This document shows positions 1 through 9,790 of a stretch of DNA of 64,000 nucleotides, piece by piece. The stretch comes from Tenrec ecaudatus (taxonomy: Eukaryota; Chordata; Mammalia; Afrosoricida; Tenrecidae), in the NCBI RefSeq assembly GCF_050624435.1, contig NC_134537.1:12768584-12832583 (forward strand), in the 5' to 3' direction. Positions within the stretch are counted from its first letter, which is position 1. Each line of letters begins with the position of its first letter. The notes beneath the pieces are model-generated. The model saw nothing but the letters and a program-made list of their open reading frames with translations, made no database searches and was not told the DNA's origin. The position numbers were made by a program, and so were the translations under genes.

Positions 1-94
1 TAAAGACTTATTGCCATATGCTTTGAGTAATTATTCAAGCAGTCTGAGGGTTTTGCAATGAATCATGCAGGCGCCCTCCAATCTTAGTGAGTGG

Positions 95-580
95 TGGTAA
101 CGTCACCCTTCCGAATGCTCCAGCCAAAACTCTTAGAGTTGTCCTGGCTCCTTTCTCTCACAAACCCTCTAACTTCACAATCTGCTGGCTTCCACCACTC
201 TCCTCTCAACCTTTCCTCTATCTTTTCACTCTCATACAACTATTCTCTACACAGCAGCCCAAGTGATCCTTTTAAACACTAAGTCCGACAATGCCATTCC
301 TCTGTCCGTAGTACTAAAAGCAAGAGCCACATGCCTCCGATGACTTACAAAGCCTCACACGATCCCGCCCTTGGAGCCATCCCTCCACAGGCACATGTCT
401 GACATCGTGACCCAGCACCCTTCCTTTGTTGCTCTGCTCTAGCCACCCAACGCCTCACTATTTCTTAAACGCACCAGGTGTGTCTATTTTGTGCCTGGAA
501 AAAAGCACTGCAGAAAACGACATCATTCCTCTCTTCACCTCCTTCAGAAATCTTTCTTCAAATGTCACGTGTGCTGTTAG
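95..580. repeat. Ancient L2-like LINE 3' segment
   Basis: The pyrimidine-rich text with phrases such as 'ctgctctagccac', 'gtgcctgg' and 'tcaaatgtcac' follows the order of the well-known mammalian L2 3' region. Recognition is from memory and the copy is strongly diverged, so orientation is left open. Confidence 0.5.
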
Positions 581-734
581 GTTCTGAATGGCAGGCCGAC
601 CTCTGTGGGCAGGGCTATTTGTGACGGTGACGGTTTTGCTCCAAAGGAGGAACCGTGATAGCTCTGCTCCAAAGACCCAGGATGATCACAGGCGCTTATG
701 CATCAAGGAGCCTTAAGAAAACGGTACTATGGTG

Positions 735-965
735 TCTTGAGGCAGCACTGGCAGAAAGTTCTTTAGAAGCGAGGATGGCCTTCGACATGCTATCACATAC
801 TTTGGACGTGTTATCAGGAGGGAACAGTTCCTCCGGGAGAAAGACATCATGCCGGGTAGAGGGTCAGTGAAAAGGAGGAAGAAGCTCAACAAGGTGCATT
901 AACATAGCGGCTACAGCCATGGGCTCCAACACAGCACCAGTTTTGAGGATGGCGCAGGACTAGGG
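735..965 (+). repeat. BovB/RTE LINE, 3' end fragment
   Basis: The order of phrases ('ttagaagcgaggatggcc', 'tactttggacgtgttatcag', 'gacatcatgccgggtaga', 'atggcgcaggac') matches the 3' end of afrotherian BovB. The same tail occurs at about 42750-42985 in this window. It is 5' truncated and frame-broken. Confidence 0.75.
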
Positions 966-1227
966 ATTTTCCCCCTATAGTAGTACATAGGTAGTCTATG
1001 AGTAGGAGCGGGCTCATATTATCACATAACACGCACCTGGGAAGAATGTAGCATCTAGAATATGTAAAAGAACTAAACTTAACGAAGTAAACAATGCAAT
1101 CAAACCACGAGGAAAGGGCTTAACTAGGCTTTACACCAAAGAATTAAATCAAATGGCCAAGAACCATATGCAAAAAATGCTCAATATCATTAATCATAAA
1201 ACCAAAGCTCCCCTTTCTTTACAGTCG

Positions 1228-1385
1228 GTTAAGAGCCCCAGCGACCCCTGGGAAGTGTCACTGGGGCTGCACAGCTCTACAGGAGCAGACGGCCTCACCC
1301 TTCTCCTCTGGAGCAACTGGTGGGTTCAAAAATGGCCTTTAGGTTAACAATTCCTGCTCGCTTAACAGAAGGGCCACCAGGGTTC
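1228..1385 (-). repeat. AfroSINE copy
   Basis: The minus-strand signature is 'ctctggagcaactggtgggttc' broken by indels and closing with 'ggccaccagggttcc', the complement of the tRNA-like 5' end. It is heavily diverged. Confidence 0.65.
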
Positions 1386-1789
1386 CATCAAAACCACCTT
1401 GAGATACCACTTCACCCCTGCCCCCTCCCATGTCTTTGAACTGAAGACAACAGCCGCTGAAGAGGCTATGTACGTTTGTCCATCACTGGAGACTTTACTG
1501 TGGAAAGTCATCCGAGAGCTCCTCAAAAAGTAAAGACAGACAAGCACACGCTGCTGCCCTTAGCTGAGGTGAGTCTACCTGGCCTCCTGGCGGCCATGTG
1601 CGCAGGGTAGAACTGCACTCCCTGGGTTTTCAAAGCTGTGCCCTCCCAGAGCAGATCTCTGGGACTATTGGGCTCCTTTGGGTGGGCACAAACCCCCAAC
1701 TTTTGAGCTAGCAGTTGACTGTTCAACTATAATGTGCCAACTAGACACCCCACAGACTCCTATGGTCCAGCAGTTCTACTGCAATTTAA

Positions 1790-3200
1790 GAGATTGAAAA
1801 CAGATACGTAAGACACCAGGATGCATTGTAGCAAATAGCAATAGCAAATTCACATAGGCAAAATGGTGGAAACAATCCAAATGTCCAACAGAGGATCAAC
1901 AGATACACAAAATACGGGGTGTAGATATAATGGAATACTATCCACCATAAAGAGAAATGAAGTGCTGACATTCTGCAGCCTGGATGAACCGTCAACACAT
2001 TATGCAGAGTGAAATGAGCTAGTCACAGAAGGACAAATATTGTACGACTGTTATATGAAGTATCTAAATGGGGCAAATGTACAGAACTCAAACTGTAGTA
2101 GTGGTTACCAGTGCTTAGAACACGGAGCTTCTACAAGAGTCATGGGGACATTTTGAAAATACAGTGGTACTGGTTGTATAATCAACACCATGAACCTAAT
2201 TATTGCCATTAGATTGGACATGAAAAATAGGTTGAAGGGGTAAATGTTTTGCTACATAAATACCTATCACAAAGGGAAAAAAACAAACAAACCCCCAAAC
2301 AAAAGACAATAAATGTTAGCCAAGAGGAGGAGAAAAGTGAACCCTCATATATAGCTAGTGGGAATAAAATGGTACACCGTGGAAAACAGTTCAGTAGTTT
2401 CTTCAAAAGCTTAATCCAACAATTCCACTCCTGGTTATACACTGAGGGGGAAATATATATAATTTCACATAAAGGGTTATACATGGATACTTAAGAGTAG
2501 AATTATCCACAATAGGCAAAAAGCACAAACAACCCAATGTCCATTAACTTAACTGGTGTTGGCAATAAAAAGGAGGGGAGGACTAGCATGCAACATGGAT
2601 GGCCTTCCAAAAATACTATGTTCAATGAAAGAAGCCAAGGACACATAGTATAAGATTCCACTAATATAAGAATGGCCAGAAAAAGTCCATCTGTGAACCC
2701 AGAAAGCAGTTAGTATACTGTAATTAGCACAGTGGTTGCCTGGGATTGAGGACAGGAACAGGGAGCAACCTCAATGGACATGACGCATCTTGTAAGAATG
2801 ATGTGGTAGACTGTGGTGAAGACTAAACCACTGTAAACTTAGTTTTAAAAAAATCACTCAATACTTAAAACAGTACATAATTATAACACAATAGTTTGAA
2901 AAATGAAAAAAAATTATGGTAAGTGGAAAAAAGAGCCCAACTTAAAAGACCACAAACTGATTCTCTTCATAGAATGTACAGAAAAGTCCAATCCATAGGT
3001 ATGGGAAGTAGATTAATGGTTGACAGGCTAGATGTGGGAACAGGAATTAACAGTAACTGTGAACAGGCACAAAGTATCTTGTTGGAGGGATAAAAATAAA
3101 ACTGGATCATCACGACACAGTAAATAAGAAATGAATGAATTGCACACTTAAAATGGGTGTGACTTTAAGCATTTAACTATACCTTAATAAATCACTGTTA
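1790..3200 (+). repeat. L1M-type LINE 3' regions, at least two fragments
   Basis: The sequence shows the classic old-L1 3' text: 'aatggaatactatccacc', 'gcctggatgaacc', 'aatgagctagtcacagaagg'. A second fragment follows from about 2340 ('gttcagtagtttcttcaaa', 'atccacaataggcaaaaagc'). A third part ends near 3195 with 'actataccttaataaat'. The repeated motifs suggest more than one insertion or a rearranged copy. There is no coding capacity. Confidence 0.75.
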
Positions 3201-4019
3201 CTTGGTTTTAATAAGGTGGTCAAAATCACATTGGTGTTCGCACCATGCATGAACAATGGACCACTTGGAGACGATGAAAAGTCACCCATCCTAGAGGGCT
3301 GATAAACTCCTCCCTGTCTCTATTAGTTGGAGGACACCAAATTAATTTATCACTAAATCTCTATGCTGTGCAATTTCATACTACCTTACCAGCAAGGTAT
3401 TACAAATGACCACGACTAGAAAGATGTGCCCTCTACTCAAGAGTAGAGCAAAATGGCTCTTCTAAAATAGAACTAGAGGCAATAGAGACCACCTTTCTTT
3501 AACTTCTTTACTCTTCCTTTTGGAATCTCCTTCTTAATCCCTTTCTTCACAATGTGCCTCTCAGCATAAGGGACTTGGAAGCAATCAATGAAAACCAAGA
3601 CCTAGTTAGCTGTCTTTAGAGTTACACCAGTGTAAGTCAAAGATCCAGCATGCAGCAAGAATATAGCTGCCCCCAACCTGAGGCTTTAAGAAAAGAAAAA
3701 GAAGCTTTCAGGTAAAATGGCCCAGATTTATTTTAAAACAGGGGTGGAAGGGGGGGGAGTGTTTGACTAAAGAAAAGAAATAGAACAAATTTCTTTAAAA
3801 CACACATTGCTCCCAAGGCAGCTAGGGACTCTTCTGCCAGACTTTATTTTATAAAACAGACTTTAATTTTAGCACAGGGTGCTTGATCTAGGAAAGCAGA
3901 TCCCAACACATAAGGGGTCTGCTCTTGCCAGAGCAGTTTCAATAAACCCATCTCCTTTTGATTTCTAGGTTATACACACGCAATCACTGCACCTCTCTGA
4001 GAACCACAGTCACTATCTG

Positions 4020-4100
4020 TGTGTGCGATAGATTATAGATTTATATATAATTACTAGCAATCTGGTTTGTCTCTCTAGAGAACCCTGTCTAACACAGCGT
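4020..4100 (-). repeat. Short lineage-specific repeat, also present at 48298-48380
   Basis: On the minus strand this reads 'tgttagacagggttct' followed by 'aaccagattgct' and a TA-rich end. The same text occurs on the plus strand near 48300. The family name is not known to me. Confidence 0.5.
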
Positions 4101-4231
4101 GAGTTTTGGACTCTGCCAACTGCACTCCTTCTCACCAGCACCAACCAGATCTTTCTGATCATAGAATGCTCTCGCTCAAAACCCTCCTACCCCAAATCCC
4201 TCCCAATGCTGACAAAGATCCTTAAGATCTG

Positions 4232-4430
4232 CCAAATGCACTGCCTTTGAGTCCATTCCAACTCGCATTGGCCCTAAAGGGCAAACTAGAACTACCTCTG
4301 TGGGTCTTGCTGGCTCTGAAAGCTTACAAGAGCAGAGCGCCTCATCTTTCTCCAGGGGAGCACGGCTGGGTTTGAACCCGACCTTGAGTGGTAGCAGCAC
4401 AAGGTAGAACCCACTGGCCACAATGGCTCC
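4232..4430 (-). repeat. AfroSINE copy
   Basis: It shows 'gagtccattccaactcgcat' at the 3' side, 'agcacggctgggtttgaacc' in the centre and 'ggccacaatggctcc' at the tRNA-like end, all in complement orientation. With the next copy it forms an inverted pair. Confidence 0.75.
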
Positions 4431-4596
4431 TTCCTCATCCCTCCAAGGGAGAAATCTTCCTTCAGCACCTAAAGCTCAATTTAAATGTCATCACCTCGGG
4501 GAGGGGGCTAAACCCTTGAGCTCTCCCTAACTAGCCCAGACCCCAGTGACTCTCTATCAAAACATCTTGTTCATTTCCTTGGAGCATTATCTAAAG

Positions 4597-4758
4597 GAGC
4601 CCTGGTAGATAATGTGTTGGAACCTCTAAGGTCAGCTGTTCAAACCCACCAGGCGGCTCCACGGGAGAACGCCTGTGGCTATTTGCTTCTCCTAAAGATT
4701 TACAGCCGCGGGAACCCTAACGGAGCCACGATGAGTTGGAATTGTCACGAAGGTGGCG
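4597..4758 (+). repeat. AfroSINE copy
   Basis: It starts 'ggagccctggtagat', contains the B-box-like 'ttcaaacccaccaggcggct' and ends 'gatgagttggaattgtcac'. This is a nearly full-length tRNA-derived SINE. Confidence 0.85.
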
Positions 4759-5370
4759 GCTTTCCCCCCCCCGCCGCCCCCCAAAATTCTAAAAGCTGGA
4801 ATTCATTTTTATTTGTCTCCTTACTTAACCTCTGTTCCCCCGACAAGAAAGAAAGTCGGTTGGTTGCACAGTCTAAAGTTGTGTTAACTTTGCTCGGGGC
4901 CGTGCCTGCAAGCCTCCTCGGGAAGAGGGTCCCCAGCTCCACTCCAACAATGTCTGGCACTTCGTGGGCTCCAAGGGGTGCTGTTTCGTAGGCGGGAGGA
5001 ACGAACTAAAACACTCTCCCCTTCACTCCACCTATAGATCACAGGGCGCGCAACTCCAATGTCCCATTCCTTACACGCCCCGTAAAGGCCTGTCCCACAC
5101 CTGCAATTTTCTTTCTCTGTAAGACGCCCTGTCGCTCCAGCTCCATCTGTCACCACGCATGCCTCAAGAGCACCTTCAAGCCCAGCCCCACGCCGCCTCG
5201 CACAGACGCCCCGCAAGCCCTTCTCCCCAACTCGCACGCGCTGCGCGCCCCACGAGCACCCACAAACCCGAGTCCCGCTCTCGGCCGGCTCCCCCGGCGC
5301 CCCACGTTCCCGCGTGTCACTCGCCGCCCAGCGCAGCGTCTCCTCCCCCTTCCGCGGCGCCTGCTCTCAC

Positions 5371-5440
5371 CGATCACCTCCAGCAGCTCGTAATCGTCCC
5401 TATTGATGGACCACGGCAGGACGCTCGGCTCCTCGGACAT
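5371..5440 (-). CDS. OXSR1: OXSR1 (OSR1) first coding exon, 23 codons plus one base
   Basis: Read on the minus strand, ATG at 5440-5438 opens MSEEPSVLPWSINRDDYELL, continuing E-V-I, then one base of a Gly codon before a GTGAGA donor (GT at 5370-5369). OXSR1 is a Ste20/GCK-VI serine/threonine kinase that is activated by WNK kinases and phosphorylates cation-chloride cotransporters such as NKCC1 in the cytoplasm. Its human N-terminus is nearly the same, including the INRDDYEL segment just before the glycine-rich loop. The paralogue STK39 has a long Ala/Pro extension instead, so OXSR1 is preferred. The exon ends in phase 1 inside V-I-G, as in OXSR1. An in-frame upstream ATG at 5473 would add 11 residues (MQCRPRAAAAV) absent from the family, so the downstream start is chosen. 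The GTGAG donor argues against a retrocopy. Only this exon is in the window. Confidence 0.88.
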
Positions 5441-5510
5441 GACGGCGGCAGCGGCTCTAGGTCTGCACTGCAACTCACTGACCTCGCCGCGGCTCTCCCC
5501 ACCCCCAACT

Positions 5511-5533
5511 GCCGCCGCCGCCGCCGCCGCCGC
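5511..5533. repeat. (GCC)n trinucleotide tract in the OXSR1 5' region
   Basis: About seven uninterrupted GCC units lie roughly 70 bp upstream of the OXSR1 start codon, probably in the 5' UTR or core promoter. Confidence 0.9.
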
Positions 5534-5794
5534 GCCCCCACCAGCCGCCTCGGAAACAGTTACGGGTCAGACGGAGCCCGCACGCGGGGTCACAGCGCGG
5601 CAGAGCGGCGGCGGCTCTCGCCTCTTTCTCCTCGCCGTGCGGCACCTCACGGTCCGACCCCGATCCCGGCCTCGGCCTCAGCAGCAGTGACCAGAGCTCT
5701 GCCTGGGCCCAACCCCTCCGTCCCGCCCTCTCCGCGAGCCCCACGCACGGGCCAAACTTTCCCTTCTCCCTCCACCTGCCGGGACGCAGCGTGC

Positions 5795-5802
5795 TGACGT
5801 CA
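5795..5802. promoter_or_regulatory. Full palindromic CRE (TGACGTCA), site 1
   Basis: This is a perfect CREB/ATF palindrome at the upstream edge of the OXSR1 CpG island. Further perfect copies lie at 6233-6240 and 6595-6602. Confidence 0.75.
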
Positions 5803-6232
5803 CCGCGCCGGGCACGCCCCGCCTCGGCCCGGCCTCCCGCCGCCATGTCAAGTGTGGCTGCGTACGCGGAGCGCGAGCAAGAACCCCCGCCCGAGAAGGC
5901 GGGCGTTGATGGTGGAAGGAAAGGAATGGTCACGAAGGCGTTCTTCTAAGGCTAAATCTAAGCTATCGGAAGGTCATTAAATTGCCTAACATAACATAGG
6001 CGGCGGCTGCCACATTAAACATGGGGCCCAAAGGGCTACCAAGCGGAGGGGGAGGAGCTACCTTTGGTGTCTGGGGCACGTTGCCGTCTCCATTGTCGTC
6101 TTCATTGGCTCGTTTGAGAAGGAACTCGAATGGCCATGGGTGCACGTGAACATCAATCATAAGTTAGCCCCGCCTCCGGGCGCTCGGCGTCCTTCCGTGC
6201 TACGCCGTTCGCCCGACTTCCCGGTCTCCTGG

Positions 6233-6240
6233 TGACGTCA
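6233..6240. promoter_or_regulatory. Full palindromic CRE (TGACGTCA), site 2
   Basis: A perfect TGACGTCA in a GC-rich context ('ggtgacgtcacggcg') about 430 bp from site 1. Confidence 0.7.
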
Positions 6241-6594
6241 CGGCGTACCCGTCACAGCGCTCGATACGTGTAAACGGTTCCATTGGGTGTGGAGAAGCCC
6301 GAGGGAGAAGCAGGGTGGGGCAGCCTTGGGGTGTGGACAGCTGCCAACTAGGATAAAAGGCTGCCGGTAATCAGAGACTTGCCCAGTGACAGTTTTTTCC
6401 AGGCGGAAGTTCCCTCTGCTGGGCCGGACTCCGGAAGTGTATTGGGTACGGAAGGAATTCTGGCCAGTTTCAACGAAGGGTCTGGAATTCCAATGACGCC
6501 TACCTTAGGAGCCATTAACAAGTTTTCCTTTGTTATGTTTTTCGATAATCCCAGTGAGATTTGGCCCATTCTTGCTGGCTCGTTGACCTTTGCA

Positions 6595-6602
6595 TGACGT
6601 CA
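6595..6602. promoter_or_regulatory. Full palindromic CRE (TGACGTCA), site 3
   Basis: A perfect TGACGTCA ('tgcatgacgtcacagc') downstream of ETS-like GGAAGT motifs at 6403-6438. Confidence 0.7.
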
Positions 6603-7559
6603 CAGCTTAAAATTCTACCAAGTTGACCACCTGGAGCCATTGGCGAAGCGAAGGTGCTAAAGACTGAACAATGGGGGACAGAAAGCCTCCACCTGGATGG
6701 GGCGAAGTGAGAAACTTCCTAGTTGTTTCTGGCCGATCATCCACTGCTGTTGAATCCGACTCTTGGCTATCGCACTCATTAGGGATGAGACAGGGTGCGG
6801 GAAGGCTCCCCTGAACTCAGCTGAATGGAAGACCGCCTACCCCTAAATCAAAGCCGGCGGCCTGAACGGCCAGAATGGCACTGTTGCCACGGTTCCACCT
6901 GGTTGGAATTGTAGAAAAATCGCATGGGAAAGGTGCCATTTGTGCCACGTTTGTGAAGTAAATAAGATTTCTCAGTGTCTGGACTATCGGTGCTAGGGTC
7001 CCCCAATGTGAAAACATAGCAGAAGTCTTGCTGTAGAAATTACTTGCCTTGTAACACCTTCGTTGTAGCATGTGCTACATTTTTCCTTTAGCTGAATAAA
7101 AGGGGTGAGAAAGGAGCCAGCCTCATGGTCAGGGTTCGAGATGTCAAGGTTTGACATCTCTCGATGTCAATAGAAAGCTGCATAAACCAGAGCCTTAACC
7201 TGGATGTTGGACCACGGACCGATTTCTGAAGGCTTTGGGGTTGTAGTTTTGTCCAGCCTCTTGGGAACTTCAATGCAGAATGGTGTTTGGGGCACCTTCC
7301 TCTATCCTACTTTTCAGGGATAATGGTGTTGGAAAGAGATGCGAAGGTATTGATTTAAAGGTACAGAATTTAGTTGCGATTAAAAAAAAAAAGCTTGGCG
7401 GAGCCAGCGAAACTTTCCTCAGGAAATTGGATGTTTACTCAGTAAACAAGCGGTAGCCATAGCCACCTGCTACTCCAGAAGCTGCCTGGGAGCCACCACT
7501 GCCACCTACTTGCAGCATCCGGGGACTTCAACTCCAAGCGTCCCGACGCACGAGTTGGG

Positions 7560-7760
7560 TTTATTTGAAACCTAAGCTCAACCAATCCGGCGGCCCGGAA
7601 GGGAAGGCGGGCGGAGGGCATCAGCCAATCACCGTCCCTCTGGAGGCCCCAGCCTATGAGAAGGAAGCTGACATCAGGCGCCAATCGCCATGGCTCTTAC
7701 GGAGAGCGGCTCGCTTTTTGAATTGGCTGTGGTGGTGGTCCGCAAGGGATGGCGGTAGCT
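7560..7760 (+). promoter_or_regulatory. ECT2: ECT2 promoter with NF-Y boxes and a CHR element
   Basis: Four CCAAT/ATTGG pentamers lie at 7582-7586, 7625-7629, 7681-7685 and 7722-7726 (inverted). TTTGAA at 7717-7722, preceded by GC-rich 'gagcggctcgc', fits a CHR with a possible weak CDE. A YY1-like GATGGCGG sits at 7748-7755. Multiple NF-Y boxes plus a CHR are the established signature of G2/M genes regulated by DREAM and B-MYB/FOXM1-MuvB. This agrees with the peak of ECT2 expression in G2/M. There is no TATA box. Confidence 0.75.
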
Positions 7761-7831
7761 GGGAGAGCAGCTCGTGTTTGAAGTGAGCTTCCCCGGCTTA
7801 TTTGAGAGTGGAGAGGACTCTGAGTGTGCGT
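7740..7831 (+). other. ECT2: ECT2 exon 1 (noncoding, start approximate)
   Basis: The exon is inferred from the promoter upstream and a perfect donor GTAAGT at 7832-7837. The left edge is a guess, with initiation likely near the YY1-like motif. A possible 10-codon upstream ORF (ATG at 7749, TGA ending 7781) would be included only if transcription starts upstream of 7749. The 204-codon open frame from 7836 runs past the donor into intron and is not taken as coding. Confidence 0.55.
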
Positions 7832-8705
7832 GTAAGTGGGGAGGCGGGAGTGGGAGAGCGCCCCCAGAGAGAGCGTCCCGGCCCGTGTCCCGCAGCCCCG
7901 CTTCGGTGACCGCCAATCCCGGAGGCCCGCAACGGAGGCTGCCGGTCCGGGAGCCCATCCCCGCCCCCGGGACCCGGGTCTGGACCCCGAGCGGGAGCCC
8001 CAAGCCCCCACGCGGCTCCGCGACGTCACGCTCCGGATCTCCTCCCGGAATTGGGAGCTGGGAAGGGGATCCTGCCGGTCCTGCGGCTCGGAATGCGCAG
8101 CCGCAGCCTTTCGGGACTCGATCCAGCGGTTTCGCTCTAGCATAGCTGATGTTTTCCTTTCTGTGGGAAGCTTAGCTCATAGATTTTGTTTTTTTTACCT
8201 GTGCAAGCCGCCCAGCCAATCTCCTCCTTCCCACTCAAAAACGTGTCTGTCTGGGTGGTTAAAAACGCAGACGGTGGATCCAGTACGCGTGGGAATCCCA
8301 GCTGTACCACTTCCTAACTGTGACTTAGGGATGTTACTCAGTTCAGTGTCTCTATATCCAGGTTTCTTTGTCTATAAAGTGGAGATAATAGTTTCTTCCT
8401 TGGGTTCAGTACATGCTAGTAAAAGGCTAATAGGAATACCATCTACATAATCGCAAGCATTAAACATCAGTTGTTAAAGCTACGTTATTATTGTTAATTA
8501 CACCACCAATATATCAAGTGCATTTGGCTCCTTTATCCTAGAAGATAGTTGTTTAAAAAATACTAAGCAAAAAGAAGCCTAACCTGGATGTAGGTTTAAA
8601 TAATGAATTTTATTTGGGGGGAAGGAGGGGACGTGTTATAAAGCTAGGATATTTAGTTACAAGGAAGATGACGATTGAGCTTTCTACTGTATAAACAGCA
8701 CCTTG

Positions 8706-8790
8706 AAACTCACCAGGGCAGTTCTACCCTGCCCTCTAGGGTCCATATGAGTTGTCTGGAGTCCACTGGATTGCATTGAGTTTATATTTA
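8706..8790 (+). repeat. AfroSINE 3' fragment
   Basis: It reads 'caccagggcagttctaccct' and then 'atgagttgtctggagtccac', the 3' half of the SINE only. Confidence 0.6.
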
Positions 8791-9394
8791 GTCAGAAGCT
8801 CCTTGAGGAAGTTCTTAGATGAGAAAGAAAGTAAAAGTTTATGAACACTAATCCGGCTGTGTTATTGTGAAAACACATAGCAACCATGGATGATGGGGGT
8901 AGGGGACCGAAGAGTGTCTTTTAATTTGTAATTAGACCCGTGGAGGTTAATGTTAATGTCACCCGTTTGCCATGCAGTTCTTTGGAACTTTGAAGCTATT
9001 TTGGAACTAAGTTGTTACACAGTTCTACCAGGAAGAATTTTAATTTTGATGGTCTTTAAAGAGTGGAAGAAATATAAGAAAAATGGCAACTGAAATGGTG
9101 TTTTGATTTATTAGGCTCTTTCTCCTCCAATCATTAAAAGAGACGAACTCATCTCTTGACTATTTTCTTTAAGAGTTTTAAGAGGACTTTGAAAGAAAGC
9201 CCATTTACAGCCTTTATATTTCCCTTGGAAATAACTATGTGAAAGAGACTTTAAGAATATTAAGAATTGGGTAGATTTTTTTATCAGGATTTAAGTAAAG
9301 ACTGCAATGATTATATTGTTAATTACATTGTTAGCACCACCACCAACATATCCTGTATAACACTTAGGTCTAAACTATAGAAGGTGTTTCTATT

Positions 9395-9790
9395 AGGTGT
9401 CAGTAAGTCAGTTCCCTCCCATAGCAACCCTGTGCCCAGCAGAAGGAAACACTGCCTGGTCCTGCTTCATCCTCATAGTTCTGTGCTTGCATCCACAGTA
9501 TCAATCCATCTCCTTGAGGGCCTTCTCTTGCTGTCCCTTTACCAAACATGGTATCTTCCAGAGACAGGTCTCTTCTGACAACTTGTCTAAAGTATGTCTC
9601 ACCATCCTTGCCTCTAAGGAGCACTTTGGCCCAATTCCTACCGAGATCAGTTTATCCTTTAAGCAGTCCATCGCACTTTCAGTATTCTTGTCCAGCACCA
9701 TAATTCTAATCCCACATCTTCAGTCTTCTTTAGTCACTGTCTAACTTTCACATGTACATGAGGCAATTGAAAATACATGGCTTGGGTCAG
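9395..9790 (-). repeat. BovB/RTE LINE 3' end
   Basis: In complement orientation the text runs 'tcaccatccttgcctctaag' and 'aactttcacatgtacatg', ending in 'gaggcaattgaaaatacatgg'-like sequence split by small changes. The same passage occurs at 43215-43400. The 9397-9744 frame is therefore repeat sequence. Confidence 0.75.

Larger units (their letters stand above)
1..5370 (-). other. OXSR1: OXSR1 intron 1 (5' part; runs out of the window)
   Basis: Everything left of the OXSR1 splice donor reads as intron on the minus strand. I searched the minus-strand reading frames for the next kinase exon (glycine-rich loop and VAIK lysine) and saw none, so intron 1 is longer than 5.3 kb. The contents are mostly repeats, listed separately: an L2-like segment, a BovB tail, L1M 3' ends and AfroSINE copies. 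The stretch from about 3200 to 4000 has no recognisable element apart from homopolymer runs. Several open frames here are chance frames without codon structure. Confidence 0.7.
5140..5860 (-). promoter_or_regulatory. OXSR1: CpG-island promoter and 5' UTR of OXSR1
   Basis: This stretch is very rich in C, G and CpG compared with its flanks and surrounds the OXSR1 start codon. A (GCC)n tract lies at 5511-5533 and a perfect TGACGTCA site at 5795-5802. No TATA box is evident, as expected for a dispersed CpG promoter. The transcription start cannot be fixed from sequence alone but should lie between about 5500 and 5800. Long open frames on both strands here (for example 5159-5797 plus and 5475-5933 minus) are by-products of GC richness. 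Confidence 0.75.
5941..7560. other. Intergenic segment between the OXSR1 and ECT2 promoters
   Basis: This holds no recognisable gene. It is moderately GC-rich and free of obvious SINEs. It contains two perfect CREs, ETS-like CCGGAAGT (6431-6438) and GCGGAAGT (6403-6410), an inverted CCAAT (ATTGG near 6104) and a short perfect hairpin at 7138-7160. Short frames at 5963-6160 (minus) and 6379-6597 (plus) match no family I know. In human this position would be the NCEH1-ECT2 interval. Confidence 0.55.

Noticed and set aside
5159..5933. Long open frames (up to 212 codons) on both strands across the OXSR1 CpG island
   Set aside because: GC-rich sequence has few stops. The translations are Pro/Ala/Arg-rich without domains, and the real exon uses only 70 bp of the region.
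5963..6160. 65-codon minus frame and an overlapping plus frame between the promoters
   Set aside because: No recognisable protein, no splice context, and the length is within chance expectation for this composition.
7836..8450. 204-codon plus frame after ECT2 exon 1
   Set aside because: It starts past the GTAAGT donor and covers CpG-island intron. No family similarity is recognised.
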